Assembly (NCBI GenBank): GCA_964542165.1
Contig: CAZITQ010000288.1
Coordinates: forward strand, 1-10,115
DNA from: CAYTBN01 sp964542165
GTDB lineage: Bacteria > Myxococcota_A > UBA796 > UBA9615 > CAYRNR01
Reading direction: 5' to 3'
DNA length: 10,115 nucleotides
Shown piece after piece: positions 6,337 through 10,115 of the stretch. The notes under the pieces were generated by a model. It did no database searches, had not been told where the DNA came from, and worked only from the letters and a program-made list of their open reading frames with translations. The translations under genes and the position numbers were made by a program. The first letter of the stretch is position 1; each line of letters opens with the position of its first letter.

Positions 6337-7368
6337 ATGCAGGACGGACCGGCCAGCGATGGACCGGGGCACGAGCCCGGAGCGCCGGAGGGAGCCTGGA
6401 GCGGCCGCAGCATCGGGGCCCTCTGGGGTTGGCGGATCTGCGCAGCATGCATCCGCTGGTTCGGCCGTTGGCCCGCGTACCTGCTGGTGACCCCGATCCT
6501 CACCTACTACTTCATTCTTGCGCGCGAGGGGCGCGCGTGGAGTCGGGAATACCTGGAGCGCCTGTTGGGCCCGGCGGGCTGGTTCCGGCGCACGTGGCGC
6601 TCCTACCGCCAGTTTCACGCCTACGCCATCGCGCTGGTCGATCGCTACCTCTTCCTGCTCCGGGGACCCGACGCCTTCCGGATCGTGGAGGAGGGGCGGG
6701 AGGCGGTCCAGGATGCGGTGGGGGAGGGACGGGGTCTGGTGCTCGTGACCAGCCACCTGGGCAACGCCGACCTCGCCGGCGCCGTGCTCGTGGGTGACGA
6801 CGTACCCATCCGTGCGGTGCGCGTGCAGGCGGAGCGACCGGAGATCCAGCGGCTGTTCCAGCGCGCGGGCCAGGCCCCCCAGGTCATCGACGTGTCCGCG
6901 CCGGGATCCGCGACGGTGCGCATCCTGGCGGCGCTGCGCGAGGGTTGTGTGGTCGGCATGATGGGGGACCGGGTGGTGGACGGATACTGGGTGGAGCTGC
7001 CCTTCCTCGGGCATCCGGCACCGCTGCCGGCGGGGCCCTTCCTGGTGGCGGCCATCGCAGGGGTTCCCCTGGTCGCGAGCTTCTGCCTCAAGGAGGGGCC
7101 GCGAAGCTACCGGGTGATCACCCTGCCCCCGCGTCGGCTGGAGTTCCAGCCCGGCCGCCCCCGGGACGAACAGCTGGTGGCGTGGATCGCTGCGTTCGTC
7201 GCCGACCTGGAGCGGCTGGCGCGCCGCTACCCCGACCAGTGGTTCAACTTCTTCCCGTTCTGGTCCCCGCCCGGGCTGCCGGCGAGGGTGTCGGCGGACC
7301 GGGTCAGGGCGCCGCGGCGATGCGCTCCACCGCGGCCACCAGATCAGCCACGGTCTCCACGTTCTTGA
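6337..7368 (+). CDS. LpxL-like (LPLAT superfamily, COG4261-type) acyltransferase
   Basis: 343 aa inner-membrane acyltransferase related to the lipid A late acyltransferases LpxL/LpxM; this subtype recurs next to ketosynthase/ACP genes such as aryl-polyene clusters. Visible: hydrophobic N-terminal segment (about 33-62), RSYRQFHAYAIALVDR (88-103), catalytic TSHLGNAD with H(X4)D (His140, Asp145), GDR (210-212), LPAGP (229-233) and the ending PDQWFNFFPFW (299-309). It likely transfers an ACP-bound acyl chain to a lipid or sugar acceptor. It is the only plus-strand gene, divergent from KS2 and convergent with the ACP gene. The last 21 residues (323-343) are read from the opposite strand of the ACP gene's 3' end and are Arg/Pro-rich, so the true family domain ends near residue 315. 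The ATG at 6337 is the only reasonable start; the first 20 residues are low-complexity. No proper ribosome binding site is seen. The exact substrate is not shown by the sequence. Confidence 0.9.
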   Translation: MQDGPASDGPGHEPGAPEGAWSGRSIGALWGWRICAACIRWFGRWPAYLLVTPILTYYFILAREGRAWSREYLERLLGPAGWFRRTWRSYRQFHAYAIALVDRYLFLLRGPDAFRIVEEGREAVQDAVGEGRGLVLVTSHLGNADLAGAVLVGDDVPIRAVRVQAERPEIQRLFQRAGQAPQVIDVSAPGSATVRILAALREGCVVGMMGDRVVDGYWVELPFLGHPAPLPAGPFLVAAIAGVPLVASFCLKEGPRSYRVITLPPRRLEFQPGRPRDEQLVAWIAAFVADLERLARRYPDQWFNFFPFWSPPGLPARVSADRVRAPRRCAPPRPPDQPRSPRS

Positions 7369-7552
7369 TCTGATCCTCGACGAAGCGGATACCGGTGGCC
7401 TTCTCCAGGGTGACGATCAGGTCCACCCGGTCCAGGGAGTCCAGCTCCAGGTCCTCCCCGAGCAGGGCCTCGGGCCGGACGTCCTCGGGATCGAGTTCGA
7501 ACTCCTCGACGAGGATCTCGCATACGGTGCGCTGGAGGTCGGCGGGTTCCAT
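7304..7552 (-). CDS. Acyl carrier protein
   Basis: 82 aa, the normal size of a free-standing ACP. It carries the growing acyl chain as a thioester on 4'-phosphopantetheine. The attachment motif is LDSLDRVDLI with Ser39, preceded by acidic helix residues (LLGEDLEL) and followed by the FVEDQIKNVETVADLV helix III/IV region typical of the family (56-71). The ATG at 7552 lies 15 bases behind the stop of KS1 on the same strand, so the pair is one transcription unit and the ACP is most likely KS1's partner. The ribosome binding site is poor (AGGTC), suggesting coupling to KS1 translation. The last 65 bases overlap the 3' end of the convergent LpxL-like gene. With a housekeeping ACP expected elsewhere, this is probably a dedicated one; whether it also serves KS2 and the acyltransferases is inference. 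Confidence 0.93.
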   Translation of the reverse strand: MEPADLQRTVCEILVEEFELDPEDVRPEALLGEDLELDSLDRVDLIVTLEKATGIRFVEDQIKNVETVADLVAAVERIAAAP

Positions 7553-7567
7553 GGTCTGACCGGCGAC

Positions 7568-8821
7568 CTACCATGCCCCGTCGGCGAAGATCAACACGGC
7601 GCCGGTCCCGCCAAACGCGAAGCTCTGGTTGACGGCGATCCGCACGCGGGCATCGCGGGCAGCCGTGAGGTGATCCAACCCCCCGCAATCGCCGGCCACC
7701 GCGTCCAGGTTCAGGGTCGCCGGCAGCCATCCCTCCCGGATCGCCAGCAGGCAGATCGCCGACTCCAGTCCGCCCGCGGCGCCCAGACCGTGTCCGGTGT
7801 AGCCCTTGGTCGAACCCACCGGGACCCCCTCGCCGAAGATCCGGCGGCAGGCCTCGGACTCGGCGGCGTCGCCGCGGACCGTGCCGGTGGCGTGGGCGTT
7901 GACGTAGTCCACCCGGCCCGCGGGGAGGCCCGCATCGTGGAGCGAGGCGCGGATGCAACGCTCCATCGCGTCGGGCGATGGGTCGGTCATGTGGGTGACG
8001 TCCGTGGTGGTGGCGAAGCCGAGGATCTCGGCGAGGATGTCAGCGCCCCGCTCCATGGCGAGCTGTCGCTCCTCCAGGACCAGGATCCCCGCCCCTTCGC
8101 CCACCACCAGGCCGTCACGGTTCTCGTCGAAGGGCCGCGGCGTGGCCTCGGGCCTGTCGTTGAAGGCCCGCGAGGCGGCGCCGGCCGCGGCGAACGTCGC
8201 CGCCACCGTGTGATGGATCTCCTCTGCACCCCCCGCCACCATCACGTCCTGCCGGCCGTGGGCGATGGCCTCCGCGGCCAGCCCGATGGCCTGGGTTCCG
8301 CTGGAGCAGGCGCTGGTCGGCGAGATCGTTCGCCCCGCGATTCCTTCCCTCAGCGCCACGTTGGCGGCGGGGCTGTGTCCCATGAAACGCAGGAAGGTCG
8401 TCGAGCGGAGTCCGCGGACGCTCTCCGTGGCGGCAATCTCGGTGCAGAACTCGTCCGTGGCGCGGGCCGAACCCAGGGTCGATGCGATGGACACCCCTGC
8501 CCGTCCACCACCGAGCACCTCGGGCCCGACGCCCGCCTGGGTGAGGGCGTCGCGGGCCGCGAGCGAAGCCAGGATCGAGGTCCTCCCCATGGAGCGGCGC
8601 TGGCGGCGGGGGATCGAGCGGCCCCGTGCCCCCGGGACGACGCCCGCGACCCGACTGTGGATGCCCTCGATGGCCTCCCAGGCCGCCATGGCCCGGATCC
8701 CGGAACGCCCCTGACGGAGGGCCGTGTGGATCTCGTCGAGGCTCGCTCCGATCGGACTGCGCGCCCCGACGCCCGTGACCACCACGCGGCGACTCGCTGG
8801 CTGGTTTCCGCCCGGACCCAT
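7568..8821 (-). CDS. Beta-ketoacyl-ACP synthase (KS1), aryl-polyene/FabF-FabB-like
   Basis: 417 aa condensing enzyme. Catalytic residues are all present: Cys172 in SPTSACSSGTQAIG (167-180), His310 in YVNAHATGT, Lys339 and His344 in STKGYTGHGLG. Further family marks are PRPFDENRDGLVVGEGAG (228-244) and the C-terminal NQSFAFGGTGAVL. The stretch AGGAEEIHHTVAATF and the overall pattern recall the ketosynthases of aryl-polyene and similar polyene/fatty-acid clusters more than housekeeping FabF; this is from memory and not tested. The ATG at 8821 is chosen because AGGAGG stands 4 bases upstream, while the longer ATG at 8845 has no Shine-Dalgarno and adds only MREARGGR. It precedes the ACP gene by 15 bases, and follows the TonB-like gene by 80 bases. 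As in KS2, the residue after the first active-site His is Ala instead of Gly. Confidence 0.92.
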   Translation of the reverse strand: MGPGGNQPASRRVVVTGVGARSPIGASLDEIHTALRQGRSGIRAMAAWEAIEGIHSRVAGVVPGARGRSIPRRQRRSMGRTSILASLAARDALTQAGVGPEVLGGGRAGVSIASTLGSARATDEFCTEIAATESVRGLRSTTFLRFMGHSPAANVALREGIAGRTISPTSACSSGTQAIGLAAEAIAHGRQDVMVAGGAEEIHHTVAATFAAAGAASRAFNDRPEATPRPFDENRDGLVVGEGAGILVLEERQLAMERGADILAEILGFATTTDVTHMTDPSPDAMERCIRASLHDAGLPAGRVDYVNAHATGTVRGDAAESEACRRIFGEGVPVGSTKGYTGHGLGAAGGLESAICLLAIREGWLPATLNLDAVAGDCGGLDHLTAARDARVRIAVNQSFAFGGTGAVLIFADGAW

Positions 8822-8901
8822 CCGACCTCCTCGAGCCTCTCTCATGATGGAGATCTACGGCGGGAAAGGCCAGATGGGGGCGTCGCGGCCCCGGGGGCGG
8901 A

Positions 8902-9588
8902 TCAGAAGGCGGGGCGGAACTTGAACGGGTACTCGATGTCGACGCCGGCCTCGCTGGACGGGAACGACCAGCCCGCGATGGTGCGCTCGATGCACGCCTC
9001 CATGTCGGCGTTTCCGGTGTTGTTCGAGATGACCTCGACGTTCTTGACCGAGCCGCTGGCGGTCACGGTCCAGCCCACCTGCACCACACCAAAGAGGTTG
9101 GGCTCCCCCTTGAGTTGCTTCTCGTAACAGGTCTTCACCTGCTTCTTCTTGCGCTTGACCACGCTGACCACTTCATCGGCCGAGATCGTCGGCGCGTCGG
9201 GGCGGGGGGGCGGTGCGGCGTACTTCTTGGGCGCGGGCGCTGGGAGCTCTGGAGCGGTCTCCACGATCTCCTCGGCTTCGGGCTCCTCGGCGACCTCGAC
9301 GTCGCGCAGCTGCGTGGATCGGGGCAGCATCGACGCCAGCGGCGTGGTCGGACGCCTGGGTTCGGGGGCGTGTCTTCGCGCCGCCGGTGGCATCGGAGTC
9401 GCGCGCGGCGGCGGAACCTCGGCGGCGACCGAGGTGGCGGTGGCCAGCGAGATCGTCCCCCTGTCGGGCGCCGAATCCTCGGACGAACGGTCGGGGCGGG
9501 TGACGGCGGAGACCGCGAAGAGGATCGCGATCAGGGCCAGGCCAGAGACCACGTAGAAACCTGCGATGACGGTGATCTTCTTGATCAT
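8902..9588 (-). CDS. TonB-like protein with AgmX/PglI-type C-terminal domain
   Basis: 228 aa. One N-terminal membrane helix (about 5-28) after MIKK anchors it in the inner membrane. Then comes a long Pro/Ala/Glu-rich stretch (56-130) long enough to reach across the periplasm. The C-terminal domain (about 136-228) carries the pattern of AgmX/PglI tails: VVKRKKKQVKTCYEKQLKG split over 143-161, PNLFGVVQVGWTV (163-175), the SGSVKNVEVISNN stretch, MEACIERTIAGWSFP (196-210) and a closing EYPFKFRPAF (219-228). The two Cys (154, 199) are conserved in this group. Such proteins are frequent in myxobacteria and relatives, some in gliding-motility machinery, but this one's partners are unknown. The ATG at 9588 is chosen for AGGA 8 bases upstream and the lysines before the helix; an ATG at 9654 would add 22 residues and lies upstream of the promoter candidate. 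It is upstream of and possibly co-transcribed with KS1-ACP (80-base gap without terminator). Confidence 0.9.
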   Translation of the reverse strand: MIKKITVIAGFYVVSGLALIAILFAVSAVTRPDRSSEDSAPDRGTISLATATSVAAEVPPPRATPMPPAARRHAPEPRRPTTPLASMLPRSTQLRDVEVAEEPEAEEIVETAPELPAPAPKKYAAPPPRPDAPTISADEVVSVVKRKKKQVKTCYEKQLKGEPNLFGVVQVGWTVTASGSVKNVEVISNNTGNADMEACIERTIAGWSFPSSEAGVDIEYPFKFRPAF

Positions 9589-9622
9589 GCTCTTTCCTAA
9601 AGCTAAAAAAACCTGCTCTTTT

Positions 9623-9650
9623 ATTATGACCTCCGTTTTCTGGCATCCAA
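9623..9650 (-). promoter_or_regulatory. Promoter candidate in AT-rich leader of the TonB-like gene
   Basis: In an AT-rich island (about 9588-9665) within very GC-rich DNA, the minus strand has CATAAT (9623-9628; 5 of 6 matches to TATAAT) 16 bases after a weak -35, TTGGAT (9645-9650). Transcription would begin near 9616, giving a leader of about 28 bases with T7 and the Shine-Dalgarno AGGAAAG. The short sequence AAAGAGCA occurs twice here, once just after the -10 and once over the ATG. Confidence 0.45.
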
Positions 9651-9881
9651 ACAAATTCCCACTTCAGATGGTCAACCGACGTAGATGGCTCCCTGTGGGC
9701 CGTTCACGCGCAGAGGTGCGATCCGGACGCGAGGGTGTCCGCCTGGGAGATGGGCGATCTGTGGAAGGAGGAGAAGAGGCGGATTCCGGATGGATGTCGA
9801 GCGACCGCGAGACGACCGCCAGCCTGAAGCCTGAGGCCTGACGCCTCCCGGCACCCAACGCCGTCTCGGGGCGGGAACTAC
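9651..9881. other. Non-coding spacer, no gene seen
   Basis: Between the promoter of the TonB-like gene and the stop of the gene at the right edge I find no convincing gene. Open frames here have no ribosome binding site, no recognisable motif, and run into the antisense of the TonB-like gene or have random composition. It holds the seven-base tandem repeat listed separately. No terminator with a T-run is visible after the TAG at 9882-9884. Confidence 0.55.
9822..9846. repeat. Seven-base tandem repeat GCCTGAN
   Basis: Three full copies of GCCTGAN (N = A, G, C) and a partial fourth, GCCT, follow each other with a period of 7 at 9822, 9829, 9836 and 9843. It lies in the spacer, 36 bases downstream of the stop codon of the minus-strand gene at the right edge. 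It could be a short variable repeat; its role is unknown. Confidence 0.7.
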
Positions 9882-10115
9882 CTAGCCGGCGGCCTCGGTC
9901 GGGGCCCCGCCGCCTGCCGGCGGAGCTCCCTCGGGCGGCGGGTTGCCGTCCTTGGGGGGCTCGCCGCCATCGGGGGGCGGCGAGCCCCCATCGGGCGGCC
10001 GCCCCCCCCCCGCGGGGCCCCCCCCCCCCCGGGCGCCGGGCGGGGGGCGGCCCGCCCGGGCGCCGCGGTCGTGTACGAGCGCGTCGTAGCCGTCGGCGAT
10101 CGACACGATCCGGGA
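9882..10115 (-). CDS. 3' end of a gene: HD-GYP-like motif followed by Gly/Pro-rich tail (runs off right edge)
   Basis: The frame is open from the window edge to TAG at 9882, 77 residues. The first residues, SRIVSIADGYDALVHDR, look like the stretch around RI-x-VAD-x-YDALTSDRPYR of HD-GYP cyclic-di-GMP phosphodiesterases and related HD proteins. The family would continue with PYR and more helices; here it changes at once to Arg/Gly/Pro and then to PPDGG/PPPDGG/PPKDG/PPPEG-like units and ends in APTEAAG. The G10 and G13 tracts (minus strand) that encode the poly-Gly lie at the switch. Either the protein has a natural low-complexity tail, or a length error or slippage in these tracts, or degeneration, has disturbed the frame. 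GTG at 10106 is a formal start but cuts the motif, so the gene should begin outside the window. The HD-GYP identification rests on about 17 residues and is tentative. Confidence 0.4.
   Translation of the reverse strand, partial: SRIVSIADGYDALVHDRGARAGRPPPGARGGGGPAGGGRPPDGGSPPPDGGEPPKDGNPPPEGAPPAGGGAPTEAAG
10002..10030. repeat. C10 and C13 homopolymer tracts
   Basis: A run of 10 C (10002-10011) and one of 13 C (10018-10030) are separated by GCGGGG. Both lie inside the open frame of the minus-strand gene at the right edge, where they read as poly-Gly. Gain or loss of one base would shift that frame. They may be real slippage-prone tracts or a sequencing/assembly problem in a region of extreme GC. 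Confidence 0.75.

Noticed and set aside
8822..8845. ATG at 8845 as KS1 start
   Set aside because: No ribosome binding site, whereas the ATG at 8821 has AGGAGG 4 bases before it.
8850..8901. GGGGC/GCCCC inverted repeat after the TonB-like gene as a terminator
   Set aside because: Only 5 bp in a C/G-rich stretch and no T-run; more likely chance, so the gene may be co-transcribed with KS1.
9670..9675. TTGACC as -35 for the TonB-like gene
   Set aside because: No acceptable -10 lies 16-18 bases downstream; CATAAT at 9623-9628 is too far away.
9566..9841. Small plus-strand gene of 91 aa
   Set aside because: It begins in the antisense of the TonB-like gene, has no ribosome binding site and no recognisable sequence; the internal ATG at 9668 is no better supported.

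Overview
The window is very GC-rich with tightly packed genes, and looks like a chromosomal stretch from a myxobacterium-like (deltaproteobacterial / Myxococcota-type) Gram-negative. This is inferred from three things: a TonB-like protein with an AgmX/PglI-type C-terminal domain, a membrane Ser/Thr kinase with a PEGA-like extracytoplasmic end, and a lipoprotein whose mature part is almost pure Asp. No species can be named from the sequence alone. I see no mobile element, tRNA, rRNA or CRISPR array.

Layout, right to left, because most genes are on the minus strand. (a) 9882-10115: the 3' end of a gene entering from the right edge, with a short HD-GYP-like motif followed by a Gly/Pro-rich tail containing C10 and C13 homopolymers. 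(b) 9589-9881: a spacer with a seven-base tandem repeat and an AT-rich promoter/leader. (c) 8902-9588: the AgmX/PglI-like TonB-type protein. (d) 7304-8821: a beta-ketoacyl-ACP synthase (KS1) followed by an acyl carrier protein. (e) 6337-7368: the only plus-strand gene, an LpxL-type acyltransferase, whose 3' end overlaps the end of the ACP gene tail to tail. (f) 1-6192: a probable minus-strand operon starting from a good sigma-70-like promoter (6247-6275): FabB-class KS2, PlsC-type acyltransferase, a fusion of half a GT-B glycosyltransferase with a mannose-6-phosphate isomerase cupin, mannose-1-phosphate guanylyltransferase, PEGA-type Ser/Thr kinase, and the start of an Asp-rich lipoprotein.

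How the genes may work together (inference): two condensing enzymes, an ACP and two membrane acyltransferases are a partial set for making and transferring a special acyl chain. The GT/isomerase fusion and the guanylyltransferase would supply GDP-mannose or a related sugar nucleotide. The reductases, dehydratases, ligase and exporter of a complete aryl-polyene or specialised fatty-acid cluster are not in the window. The whole could be a small glycolipid or envelope-lipid locus with a membrane kinase as sensor. The most unusual single gene is the intact fusion of a truncated glycosyltransferase to the isomerase cupin, next to a guanylyltransferase that lacks this cupin.
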